The notes: a model not told the origin generated them from the sequence alone. A stretch of DNA of 10,424 nucleotides from Pseudomonadota bacterium (GCA_023428515.1 JAEYXI010000581.1:1-10424); one strand, 5' to 3'; counted from the first letter of the stretch, positions 1 through 7,647 are shown. Numbers and translations are program-made.

Positions 1-1364
1 GGCTTGGTCAGGGCAAGCTCCTTGTCCAGCCACCAGCGGCAGGCCCGGATTTCTCCGGCGTTTGGCTTCGAGTGGATGCGCCGCGTGCCGCGCGGCTCGA
101 ACTTGAAATGTTTTACCGCGTTGGTGACGTAGGTCTTCCCACGCTCGACACCGGCCTCGTCGAGAACGGCATCGAACACCTTGCCCGCAGGGCCTACGAA
201 TGGCTTGCCGGCCAAATCCTCCTGGTCGCCGGGCTGTTCGCCGACGAACACTACCGTCGCATCCCCAGGTCCTTCGCCGAACACGGTCTGCGTCGCGTCG
301 CGCCACAGCGGGCAGCGGCGGCAGCCGTCCGCCGCCTTGCGCAATTCGGTGATTGACCTGGCGCCGGCGCCGTCATCGCCGGGCGCAGGTTCACGCGGCG
401 TGGGCCAGTGTTTCGCCTGGACCTTGGCATGATGGGGAGCCGGAGCCGTCGGCATCTTCTCGATCATCTCCCTGGCGGCGGCATCGGCGCGGGCCACCAA
501 ACGGGGAATGAGCGGGGCCTCCGGAAGGTTCCGCCAATATTTCTTCGGCATCTCCTTCTGCATCGCCTTGGTCTTCAGGCGCGCCGGGTTGAAGATGTTT
601 TCATAGTAGGTCTGCCAGAGCTCCTCGGCGGCGTCTTCGGCTGGGGCGTCGCGCTTGTCCGCACCGGGGGTGAAGGTCAGTTCGGCCGTGTCCCAATGCG
701 CACAAAGATGGGGCGTCAGGATCGACCAGCGCATGCCGGTGAAGCGGCGCACGAAGAACGCGGCGTTGCGTTCCACGATGAAGTGCTCCGGCTCGAACCA
801 GGCGACGTAGCGCTCGGTTTTGCCTTCGCCGATTTTGCGAAAGCGCACGAAGGCGCGCATCTTGTGGATGTCGCGGCCAACCGCCTTCTCCATCGCCTCG
901 AAGCGCCGCACGTCTGGGTCGGAGGCGATCTTCAGCAACTCAGGTTCCGCACGCATGCGCCACAGCATGCGGTAGAGCAGCGCAAAGCGCTCGGGATCGC
1001 TGTGGCAAGTGACGGTTTCGGCACGTTCCACGAAGTCGCGAGGAACAGTGAGGGTGGGCTTCGCCTGAATGCCGTCATCCTCGGGCTTGTCCCGAGGATC
1101 TGCTGTGGTGTGAGACGATGTGTGGAGCGGATTCAAGGACGCCGAGAGGGCAGCGGCCAAACGTTCAGTGCGGGTAGATCCTCGGGACAAGCCCGAGGAT
1201 GACGACGAGCGTGGGTGAGTGTCGTCGCTAACGATCCATTCCACTTCCTCAGGTCGTACACCGGCCAGTGCCAGACGGCGCGCCGTGTCCCGCCAGCCGG
1301 CGAAATCGGTCTCGCTGGCCAGGTTCACCGTGTAGGCGGAGAGGTCGAGAAGGGCTTTCTGCAT
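1..1364 (-). CDS. udgX: UdgX-type uracil-DNA-binding protein fused to DUF4130 domain (3' end beyond window)
   Basis: The frame is open from ATG at 1364 to the window edge (454 codons), so the C-terminus is missing. Residues about 1-50 and 105-300 match the DUF4130-type 'DNA metabolism' domain (CHSDPERFALLYRMLWR, then KYWRNLPEAPLIPRL). The rest is a family-4-like uracil-DNA glycosylase. It has an Fe-S cysteine pair (C348, C351), a third Cys at 442, motif GEQPGDQED (375-383), PFVGPAGK, and the loop RRIH with His431. In characterised UdgX proteins the loop histidine bonds covalently to the sugar after uracil excision, leaving the protein trapped on DNA. Lys of the usual KRRIH is Thr here. The start is 2 bp after the stop of the radical SAM gene, implying translational coupling. 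Residues 54-97 come from an inserted palindromic element. Identification is firm; activity is inferred from the family. Confidence 0.93.
   Translation of the reverse strand, partial: MQKALLDLSAYTVNLASETDFAGWRDTARRLALAGVRPEEVEWIVSDDTHPRSSSSSGLSRGSTRTERLAAALSASLNPLHTSSHTTADPRDKPEDDGIQAKPTLTVPRDFVERAETVTCHSDPERFALLYRMLWRMRAEPELLKIASDPDVRRFEAMEKAVGRDIHKMRAFVRFRKIGEGKTERYVAWFEPEHFIVERNAAFFVRRFTGMRWSILTPHLCAHWDTAELTFTPGADKRDAPAEDAAEELWQTYYENIFNPARLKTKAMQKEMPKKYWRNLPEAPLIPRLVARADAAAREMIEKMPTAPAPHHAKVQAKHWPTPREPAPGDDGAGARSITELRKAADGCRRCPLWRDATQTVFGEGPGDATVVFVGEQPGDQEDLAGKPFVGPAGKVFDAVLDEAGVERGKTYVTNAVKHFKFEPRGTRRIHSKPNAGEIRACRWWLDKELALTK
1073..1204. repeat. 132-bp palindromic element inserted in frame in udgX
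   Basis: The element has perfect 29-bp inverted terminal arms (1073-1101 and 1176-1204) around a 74-bp centre. Each arm holds its own hairpin: CCTCGGG, loop CTTGT, CCCGAGG (left arm 1079-1097). The length is 44 codons, with no stop in the udgX frame. It encodes a low-complexity stretch beginning SSSSGLSRGS and ending DPRDKPEDDG (residues about 54-97). It lies in a linker between the N-terminal segment and the DUF4130 core. No convincing target duplication is visible. From memory, arms of this kind recur in Mesorhizobium genomes; that cannot be checked here. Confidence 0.85.
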
Positions 1365-1366
1365 GG

Positions 1367-2602
1367 TCAAAACAGCGGAAGCTGCTCGCAGGAGGAGGTG
1401 ATCTTCTCGCGCAGCGACGGCTGATCGGTCAGGCCGCCGGGCGACCAGCCTTCGGCTGTGATGAACGGCCGGACCTTGGCGATCGACTGGCAGAGCCGGC
1501 CAACATCTTCCAGCCGCAGGCGGCGATGCCTTCTCGTCTCCAATATGCGCGTGACCACCTTGGCGCCGAGGCCTGGCACGCGCAGCAGCGCCTCCCTCTC
1601 GGCCTTGTTCACGTCGACCGGGAACATGCCACGATGCCTGAGCGCCCAGGCGAGCTTCGGGTCGATCTCGAGATCGAGCATGCCGTCAGGCCGCCCGTCG
1701 AGGATTTCACTCTGCGCGAAGCCATAGAAGCGCATCAGCCAGTCGGCCTGGTAGAGCCTGTGCTCGCGCATCAGCGGCGGTTTTTTCAGCGGAAGGGATG
1801 ACGAAGCATCGGGGATCGGACTGAAGGCGGAGTAATAGACGCGGCGCAGGCGATAGCTGCCATAAAGCCGCGCGCTGGTGTGCAGGATACCGGCATCAGG
1901 CGTGGCGTCTGCTCCGATGATCATCTGCGTCGATTGCCCGCCCGTGGCGAAACGCTGGCGTTTCTTCGTCTTCAGCGTCGGTTCGGATTTTTCCTCGATC
2001 TTCGATCGCAGCGCCGCCATGGAAAGCCGGATCGTCTCGGGCTTCTTTTCCGGCGCAAGCTTCTTCACGCCCTCGTCGGTCGGCAACTCGATGTTTATCG
2101 ACAGGCGATCGGCAAAGCGCCCTGCGGCTTCGAGCATTTCTTGAGAGCATTCGGGGATCGTCTTGAGGTGTATGTAGCCGCCGAAATTCTCCTCCTCACG
2201 CAGGCGCCGCGCCACCTCGACCATTTCGCCCATCGTTTCGTCGGGCGAGCGGATGACGCCGGAGGAAAGAAACAGGCCCTCAATATAGTTGCGCTTGTAG
2301 AAAGTGACGGTGAGTTTCACCACCTCGTCAACGGTGAAGCGGGCGCGGCGGACGGTCGACGACGAGCGGTTGATGCAATAGCTGCAGTCGTAGATGCAGA
2401 AATTGGTCAGCAGTACCTTCAGCAGCGAGATGCAGCGCCCGTCGGGCGCGTAGGAATGGCAGATACCCATGCCCTCTGTGGAACCGATGCCGCCTGTCTT
2501 GCGGGAGTCGCGTTTTTCTGCTCCGGACGAGGCGCAGGAAGCATCGTATTTGGCGGCATCCGAAAGAATCGCAAGCTTTTCGCGGGTGGTGAGCACAGCC
2601 AT
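1367..2602 (-). CDS. Putative DNA modification/repair radical SAM protein (UDG-linked family)
   Basis: This is a 411-residue protein of the radical SAM family that occurs paired with UdgX/DUF4130 proteins (the TIGR03916 type). The 4Fe-4S motif CxxxCxxC is at C69, C73 and C76 (NFCIYDCSYC), followed by FLSSGVIRSPD in the SAM-binding region. A helix-hairpin-helix-like segment, LLRVPGLGAKVV, near residues 339-350 suggests DNA binding. The reaction and substrate are unknown; a role in DNA repair or modification is inferred from the partner. The start was set at ATG 2602 (MAVLTTREKLAILSDAAKYDASCASSG) because family members begin this way. The in-frame ATG at 2641 would place the LexA box and promoter inside the gene. 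No Shine-Dalgarno is present before 2602. udgX follows after 2 bp, so the two form an operon. Confidence 0.92.
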   Translation of the reverse strand: MAVLTTREKLAILSDAAKYDASCASSGAEKRDSRKTGGIGSTEGMGICHSYAPDGRCISLLKVLLTNFCIYDCSYCINRSSSTVRRARFTVDEVVKLTVTFYKRNYIEGLFLSSGVIRSPDETMGEMVEVARRLREEENFGGYIHLKTIPECSQEMLEAAGRFADRLSINIELPTDEGVKKLAPEKKPETIRLSMAALRSKIEEKSEPTLKTKKRQRFATGGQSTQMIIGADATPDAGILHTSARLYGSYRLRRVYYSAFSPIPDASSSLPLKKPPLMREHRLYQADWLMRFYGFAQSEILDGRPDGMLDLEIDPKLAWALRHRGMFPVDVNKAEREALLRVPGLGAKVVTRILETRRHRRLRLEDVGRLCQSIAKVRPFITAEGWSPGGLTDQPSLREKITSSCEQLPLF

Positions 2603-2604
2603 AT

Positions 2605-2619
2605 GTTCATGATATGTTC
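2605..2619 (-). promoter_or_regulatory. LexA (SOS) box upstream of the radical SAM-udgX operon
   Basis: The plus strand reads GTTCATGATATGTTC, an exact GTTC-N7-GTTC direct repeat, which is the known LexA operator of alphaproteobacteria. The repeat extends to 8 bp on each side (ATATGTTC at 2601-2608 and 2612-2619, 11 bp apart). It covers the -10 box of the predicted promoter, where bound LexA would block RNA polymerase. The match to consensus is seen directly; LexA binding is inferred. Confidence 0.8.
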
Positions 2620-2637
2620 TTGGGCGGATGATGCCAA
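2609..2637 (-). promoter_or_regulatory. Sigma70-type promoter for the radical SAM-udgX operon
   Basis: On the minus strand, the -35 box TTGGCA (2637-2632) and the -10 box TATCAT (2614-2609) each match consensus at 5 of 6 positions, with an exact 17-bp spacer. Transcription would start near 2602, at or next to the ATG, giving a leaderless or nearly leaderless message. The promoter lies in the short gap after the glutamine synthetase-like gene, so the repair genes have their own control. Confidence 0.7.
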
Positions 2638-2662
2638 TCACATTTGATAAGGTGGGCCGGCG

Positions 2663-4048
2663 TCAGACCTCGTGCAGATAGAGGTGGTAGTCGAGTTCGT
2701 TGACCGTGCGCGCGACACGCAGATATTCCGCCTGCTTGATCGCCGTGAAGGTGCGGTGCATGTCCTCGCCGAGCGCGTCCTTCAGGAAGGTCGATGCCTT
2801 CGCGGCCTCGATCGCCGAGCGCCAGTCGGCCGGCGCATCGGCGAGCTTGGGTGCGGTCTCGTAGCCGTTGCCGACCGTCTCGGGACCGGGATCGAGCTTC
2901 TCGTCGATGCCCTTGGCGATGCCGGCGAGCACGATCGACGCCGCAAGGTAGGGGTTGGCGTCGGTGCCGGCCGGCCGATGCTCGATGCGGCGGTTGTGGA
3001 CATCGCCGGCCGGGATGCGCAGCGCGACCGACCGGTTGTTGACGCCCCAGGTCGGCGCGATCGGGGCATAGGACTGCGCCACGAAGCGCCGCCAGGAATT
3101 GGCGTGCGGAGCGCAGACCAGCATGGTTTCCGCCATGGTGGCGGTGAGCCCGCCAAGCGCGTGGAGGATCGTTGGATTCCAGGAGCCCTGCGTCTCCTCG
3201 GAAAAGACATTGCGGCCGGCGGCGTCCTGCAGCGAGACGTGGAAGTGCATGCCGGAACCGGCGTATTTTTCCACCGGCTTGGCCATGAAGCACGCCGTGA
3301 CGCCGTGGCGTCTTGCTTGGGCACGCACCAGCCGCTTCAGCATGAGAAGGTCGTCGGCGGCCTGGAGCACGTTCTTGCGATAATTGAGCGTCAGCTCGTA
3401 CTGGCCAGGCGCATATTCGGAGATGACGGTTTCGGCGGGGATGCCTTGCGCCTTCGCAGCGGCGTAGATGTCTGAGAAAAGCGGCTCCATGCCGTGCAGG
3501 TGATCGACGGAATAGACCTCGGTCTTGCCGCTCTTCCTGCCGTCGAGCACGGCGGTTGCCGGCTGCACGCGGCCCTCGGCGTCGCGCTCGTTGGCGAGCA
3601 GGAAGAATTCCAGCTCGAAGGCGCCGGCGGGATAGAGGCCCTTTGCCGCGAAAGCATCGACCTGGCGGGCGAGCGCATGGCGTGGGTCCGACGTCATCGG
3701 CGCGCCGTCCAGCGCATACATCGACATCAGCACCTGGCCGCGCGCAGGCGAGGTGCCGTAGAGCGGCTTCAGCGTGCCCGGGATAGGCCATGCCCTGAGG
3801 TCGCCGTCGCCGGAATCCCAGATCAGGCCGGTCTCGTGGACATCCTCGCCTGTGATGTCGAGGCCGAGGATCGAGATCGGCAGATGGCGGCCGTGTTCGT
3901 AGAGGCCCATCAACTCGTGCCTGCGGATGATCTTGCCGCGCCCGACGCCGTTGGCGGCGGTCAATACGATGTCGAATGCCTCGATCTCGGGGTGGGCGTC
4001 GAGAAAGGCCTTTGCTTCGTCGATTGTGGAGCCTGAGGGGGAGGTCAT
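2663..4048 (-). CDS. Glutamine synthetase family protein, gamma-glutamyl-amine ligase type
   Basis: This 461-residue protein shows the full glutamine synthetase catalytic fold. Visible motifs are the metal ligands ELEFF (E145, E147), SEYAPGQYELTL (E211, E218), GSGMHFH (264-270), WGVNNRS (N337, N338, R339) and RIEHRPAGTDANPYLA (E356, R358). The tyrosine adenylylation motif of nitrogen-regulated GlnA is absent. Both points fit the PuuA-like branch, which uses ATP to join glutamate to an amine such as putrescine. That branch assignment is from family knowledge; the amine used here is unknown. The aminotransferase gene lies 29 bp upstream on the same strand, suggesting joint transcription and a shared amine pathway. 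An ordinary GlnA is unlikely. Confidence 0.9.
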   Translation of the reverse strand: MTSPSGSTIDEAKAFLDAHPEIEAFDIVLTAANGVGRGKIIRRHELMGLYEHGRHLPISILGLDITGEDVHETGLIWDSGDGDLRAWPIPGTLKPLYGTSPARGQVLMSMYALDGAPMTSDPRHALARQVDAFAAKGLYPAGAFELEFFLLANERDAEGRVQPATAVLDGRKSGKTEVYSVDHLHGMEPLFSDIYAAAKAQGIPAETVISEYAPGQYELTLNYRKNVLQAADDLLMLKRLVRAQARRHGVTACFMAKPVEKYAGSGMHFHVSLQDAAGRNVFSEETQGSWNPTILHALGGLTATMAETMLVCAPHANSWRRFVAQSYAPIAPTWGVNNRSVALRIPAGDVHNRRIEHRPAGTDANPYLAASIVLAGIAKGIDEKLDPGPETVGNGYETAPKLADAPADWRSAIEAAKASTFLKDALGEDMHRTFTAIKQAEYLRVARTVNELDYHLYLHEV

Positions 4049-4077
4049 GAGGGAACTCTATGTGGCCAACGCTTGTC

Positions 4078-5451
4078 TCATGCCGCAAGAAGCGCCGCAA
4101 CCTCCCGAAAGGCCGCGATGAGGCGATCGACCTGGCGGCTCGTGGTGGCCGGCGAGATGAGCATCATGTTGTGGAAGGGCGCGATCAGCACGCCGCGGTT
4201 GACCAGCGCCACATGGATGGCGGCTTCGAGATCAGGCGCATGCGCAGCTTCAGCCTCGCCGCCGTTCCTGAGCGGCCCCTCGGCGCAGATGAACTCGACG
4301 CGCGCGCCGACCCGCGCCACGTGCCAGGGCAGGCGGTAGCGATCGATAACCGCGGTGAGGCCGGCATCGAGCCGGCGTGCCAGGCGCTCCATATGCGCGT
4401 AATTCGCCTCGGTCATCACCTCTTCCAGCGTCGCGCGCATGGCGGCGAACTGCAGGGGATTGGCCGACAGCGTCGTGCCCATGCCCGAATAGCCAGGCTC
4501 CTCCTTTGCATTGTAGGCGCGGTAGCGGCGGGCGAGGTCGGCGCTCATGCCCCACACACTTGCCGGCACACCGCCAGCGATCGGTTTGCCGAGCACGAAG
4601 AGATCGGGCTGGAGGCCGTAACGCTTCGTGTAGCCGCCGGGACCGGTCGAGATCGTGTGAGTCTCGTCGATCAGAAGCAGGGTGCCCGCCTTGCGGGTAA
4701 GCCGGCGAAGCGCATCATGGAAGCCGGCTTCCGGCAGCACCATGCAGGAATTTGTCAGCACAGCCTCGGCGATGACGCAGTCGACATCTCCAGCGGCAAG
4801 CACCTTCTCAAGGGCTGGAATATCGTTGAACTCGACGATCCTGGTCGTCTTCGTCAGGTCGCGGAATTCGCCGGCGAGGCCTGGGCGGTTGACGGGCTTG
4901 CCGTCGACCAGCCGCACCATCGTCTCGTCGACGGAGCCGTGATAGCAGCCGTTGAACACAAGGATCTTCGGCCGTCCGGTGACCGCGCGTGCGACTCGCA
5001 GCGCGAAGCGGTTGGCGTCGGTGGCGGTGGTGGCGATCTGCCATTCGGGCAGGCCGAAGCGGTCGGCGAGCACGCTGCCGAGGACGAGCGTATCTTCGTC
5101 GGGCAGCATATAGGTCAGGCCGCGGTCTGCCTGGCGGCGGATGGCGCGCGCCACCGGCGGCGGCGAATGGCCGAACATCGAGCCGGTGTCGCCGAGGCAG
5201 AAATCGTCGAGCCTGATGCCGTCGATGTCGAGGATCGTTGCTCCCCGGGCGCGGTCGACGACGATGGGAAAGGGCGTCGGCCAGTCATTCATCCAGTGCA
5301 TGGGCACGCCGCCGAAGAAGCCGGCAATGCCCTTGCCGAACGCGGCGGCGGATTTCGGCCTTGCGGCGCGAAAGGTTGCGGCCTCGGTGGCCCGCAGTTT
5401 CCTGATGCGGGCGAGGCTGACGCCGGCCTGAGTGTTTCGTGATGCAATCAT
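4078..5451 (-). CDS. Class III PLP-dependent aminotransferase (aspartate aminotransferase family)
   Basis: This 457-residue fold-type I aminotransferase resembles the glutamate-1-semialdehyde aminomutase branch of class III. The PLP lysine is K289 in VLGKPIAGG, and D262 in LLLIDETHT contacts the pyridine nitrogen. FNGCYHGS (167-173) supplies the ring-stacking YHG motif, and GTTLSANP (325-332) is the conserved phosphate-contacting segment. The usual N-S-G-T-E-A phosphate loop reads TTATDANRFALR (141-152), an unusual version. The N-terminus is longer than in HemL. The start ATG 5451 has a weak purine-rich GGCGG about 5 bp upstream. It is followed by the glutamine synthetase-like gene, so a role in transaminating an amine or amino acid in the same pathway is inferred. 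It is not the haem enzyme HemL, judging from the divergent loop and context. Confidence 0.88.
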   Translation of the reverse strand: MIASRNTQAGVSLARIRKLRATEAATFRAARPKSAAAFGKGIAGFFGGVPMHWMNDWPTPFPIVVDRARGATILDIDGIRLDDFCLGDTGSMFGHSPPPVARAIRRQADRGLTYMLPDEDTLVLGSVLADRFGLPEWQIATTATDANRFALRVARAVTGRPKILVFNGCYHGSVDETMVRLVDGKPVNRPGLAGEFRDLTKTTRIVEFNDIPALEKVLAAGDVDCVIAEAVLTNSCMVLPEAGFHDALRRLTRKAGTLLLIDETHTISTGPGGYTKRYGLQPDLFVLGKPIAGGVPASVWGMSADLARRYRAYNAKEEPGYSGMGTTLSANPLQFAAMRATLEEVMTEANYAHMERLARRLDAGLTAVIDRYRLPWHVARVGARVEFICAEGPLRNGGEAEAAHAPDLEAAIHVALVNRGVLIAPFHNMMLISPATTSRQVDRLIAAFREVAALLAA

Positions 5452-5526
5452 GATACCGCCCGAAATGCCCGCTGTTACTAGCGGCTGGCGGGTCTCGTCG
5501 CAATCGGGGGCAGCTTGCGTTGAAGA

Positions 5527-7647
5527 TCAGAACTTCAGCGCCCAGCCCGCTCGGCCGGTGAAGACGGTGTCGCCGCCATCCTCCAATGCCGCCTCGCCGC
5601 CCGCGAAGACCTGCGAACCCGGCCAGACGGAGAATGTCAGATCGCCGCCGACGAAGCCGGCGACCGCGTCGTCGCCACTTTCCAGTGCCACATCGAACGC
5701 CGTCGTCACCGCGAGTACGCCCGACAGGCTGTCGTCGCCGATGTTGCTTCGTCCCCTTACGCCCGCGCGGACAGCCGTCTGCCACGGGCCGGTGGAGGTT
5801 TCGCCGCTGGTCCTCATCTCCAGCTGCAGCCGGCCGTTGATCAGCTCGATGTCGCGCGACTCGAGGTTGATCGTCGCCTGCGATCCTGCCTCCGTCAACC
5901 CGTCGAGGAAAAGCCCTGCGTAGCCGACACTGGCGCTGGGCACCAGTTTCGAACTGGCCCCGTAAGGTATCTCCATGCCTACCGTCAGCTCCGGATTAAC
6001 GAACCATCCGTCGTAACTCCCTCGTGCGAATTCGACGCCGTTCAGCGCCAGGTTGTTCAGGATGCGCCGCGTCGAATCGTTGTCTGTCTCGCCTGCGGTG
6101 ACGATCACATCGGCAAAAGCCTGTCCCCAGAATGCGCGCCCATATGCGCCCGCGAACCAGCTCTGCTGATCGATCACATGCCGTTGGCTGTTGTCGCCGA
6201 CGCTGCCGGCGCTCCCGCTCTCGATGCTTCCGTCGACATAGCCGGCGAACAACCCGCCACGCGCAAAGGATGACAATGGCGTCGAGAAGCCGGCCATGCC
6301 GCCGGCGAGCGAGTTGTCGTCGTCCTCGCCGCCATTGCGCTTCGCGCCGAATCCCTGCGCCCAGAGATAGGTGGTCGGATTGCCGGCGGTCAGCCTGTGG
6401 TGCAGCGTGGCGTTGATGGTGTTGGTGAGGTCGGAGAGCGCGTCAGCCTCGGCGCCGAAGACAGTGGCGGCAGCGTCGAACGTGGCGACCGTCAGCCCGC
6501 CGTTGAGGAATGCGGTCGGCGCCCCGGAGGTATCCAGGCTGTTGCTCAGCCTTGGGTCCTCGTTGAAGGACATCAACCAATTCTCGCCACGGCCAAGCGT
6601 CACGGAGTTGTCGGCGTATTCGTTTTCTTCCTCTTCCTCCGGCCGGGTCTCCCTGAACTCGATCAGCCCGACGATGCGCGAGCCTTGCAGCAGGTTGAGC
6701 GTGTTTTTGCCCTGCCTCAAGCTCACCGCCACCGAATCAGGGCCGTCGGCCACAATGGCGCCGCTGTTGTTGATCGTATTGCCGGAAAGGACTGTGAGGG
6801 CGTCCGAGCTTTCTCCCACCGTGGCGATCAGGCCTGAATTGTTGATGACGTTGTCGTCGTCGGCGGCTATGCCCCACGAGTAATTGGCGGTTGTCCGGAT
6901 CGTTCCGCTATTCGTGATCGTGTTTCCGTCGTAAACGTCGACCGCGGTCCGGATGTCCGTTATCTCTATGAGGCCGGTATTGATGATCGTGTTGTCGTAC
7001 CAGGCATCTATGCCGATCCCGGTCACTCGGATGGCTCCGGAGTTGGTAATGACGTTTCCGCTGCTCGCTTGGATGCCGAATGCGTCATCACCTGTCGTCG
7101 TGATTAGCCCGGTGTTCGTCAGGATGTTGTCGTCGCTGACCTGGACGGCCGTGGCTTCTGAACCCGTCGTCGATACGATGCCGTGATTGACGATCGTGTT
7201 GTCGTCTTCGGCCAGGATGGCTTCTCTATATTCCCACGCCGTCGACACGGTGCCGTGGTTGATGATGCTGTTGCCGTCATACACCTCGATGCCTGATGCG
7301 GCTCCCGTGGTCGATACAAGGCCGTGGTTGACGATCGTATTGTCTTCTTCGGCGAAGATGCCTCTCGCTTCCGACCCCGTCGTTGTTATGGCGCCGTGAT
7401 TGACGATCGTGTTGCCGTCAACCGAGTGTATGCCATCTTCGTCGTCGCCTGTCGTCTCGATGCTCGCGCCTTGCTCGACCGTGCATTCCGAACCCGACCC
7501 GATCGTCTGGGGACCGGCAGGCGATTCCCCGGGCGTTACGCCCGGCGGACAGGCGGCGGAGGCGGGGATCATGGTGACGATCGAAGCAGCAACGGCGAGG
7601 GCCGAAACCCCGGCAAGCGCGGCTGCGCGGCGGATAAACCATTTCAT
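5527..7647 (-). CDS. Autotransporter (type Va secretion) with repeat passenger and C-terminal beta-barrel
   Basis: This 706-residue protein starts with a signal peptide (basic MKWFIRR, hydrophobic core, likely cleavage after IPASA near residue 31). The passenger is a predicted beta-solenoid of about ten 23-24-residue repeats (residues 76-310). A cap segment (NTLNLLQGSRIVGLIEF) and an acidic run of Glu (337-341) follow. The region from about 425 to 706 is an autotransporter-type outer-membrane barrel starting near TTYLWAQGFG. It ends in the canonical alternating pattern with a terminal phenylalanine (GRAGWALKF). A purine-rich GGGGCAGGG lies 7 bp before the start. No protease or enzymatic motif was recognised in the passenger; adhesion or surface display is a guess. 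It diverges from the AraC regulator. The downstream aminotransferase starts 75 bp after its stop and is probably a separate unit. Confidence 0.93.
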   Translation of the reverse strand: MKWFIRRAAALAGVSALAVAASIVTMIPASAACPPGVTPGESPAGPQTIGSGSECTVEQGASIETTGDDEDGIHSVDGNTIVNHGAITTTGSEARGIFAEEDNTIVNHGLVSTTGAASGIEVYDGNSIINHGTVSTAWEYREAILAEDDNTIVNHGIVSTTGSEATAVQVSDDNILTNTGLITTTGDDAFGIQASSGNVITNSGAIRVTGIGIDAWYDNTIINTGLIEITDIRTAVDVYDGNTITNSGTIRTTANYSWGIAADDDNVINNSGLIATVGESSDALTVLSGNTINNSGAIVADGPDSVAVSLRQGKNTLNLLQGSRIVGLIEFRETRPEEEEENEYADNSVTLGRGENWLMSFNEDPRLSNSLDTSGAPTAFLNGGLTVATFDAAATVFGAEADALSDLTNTINATLHHRLTAGNPTTYLWAQGFGAKRNGGEDDDNSLAGGMAGFSTPLSSFARGGLFAGYVDGSIESGSAGSVGDNSQRHVIDQQSWFAGAYGRAFWGQAFADVIVTAGETDNDSTRRILNNLALNGVEFARGSYDGWFVNPELTVGMEIPYGASSKLVPSASVGYAGLFLDGLTEAGSQATINLESRDIELINGRLQLEMRTSGETSTGPWQTAVRAGVRGRSNIGDDSLSGVLAVTTAFDVALESGDDAVAGFVGGDLTFSVWPGSQVFAGGEAALEDGGDTVFTGRAGWALKF
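6718..7422 (-). repeat. Ten tandem ~72-bp coding repeats of the autotransporter passenger
   Basis: The repeats share the pattern DGNTIxNxGxIxTTG and are anchored by Asn at residues 79, 103, 126, 150, 174, 198, 219, 242, 266 and 290. Spacing is mostly 24, with shorter units of 21 and 23. Similarity is also clear in the DNA. For example, TTGACGATCGTGTTG or a one-base variant recurs near 7188, 7329 and 7401. The N-terminal units (VNHG) are closer to each other than to the later ones (TNSG, NNSG), which suggests recent duplication at that end. Confidence 0.85.

Noticed and set aside
408..1202. 264-codon open frame on the plus strand
   Set aside because: It lies antisense to udgX, whose frame shows clear conserved UDG and DUF4130 motifs; its end is the translated palindromic element.
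2603..2641. ATG 2641 as start of the radical SAM gene
   Set aside because: It would put the LexA box and promoter inside the gene, and family members start at the MAVLTTREKL equivalent (2602).
2607..4100. 497-codon open frame on the minus strand overlapping the glutamine synthetase-like gene
   Set aside because: It is a shifted frame with Arg/Pro-rich composition and no motif, while the other frame carries every glutamine synthetase signature.
4060..5442. 460-codon open frame on the plus strand
   Set aside because: It mirrors the aminotransferase in reverse; GC-rich codon bias leaves such antisense frames open, and no recognisable domain is present.
5452..5526. Possible hairpins between the autotransporter and aminotransferase genes (CCGCT...AGCGG nested in CCCGCC...GGGCGG)
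   Set aside because: Stems are short and interrupted with no T-tract, so a terminator could not be supported.
6718..7422. CRISPR-like periodicity
   Set aside because: The repeats are degenerate, in one open frame and translate to a beta-solenoid; there are no unique spacers of constant length.
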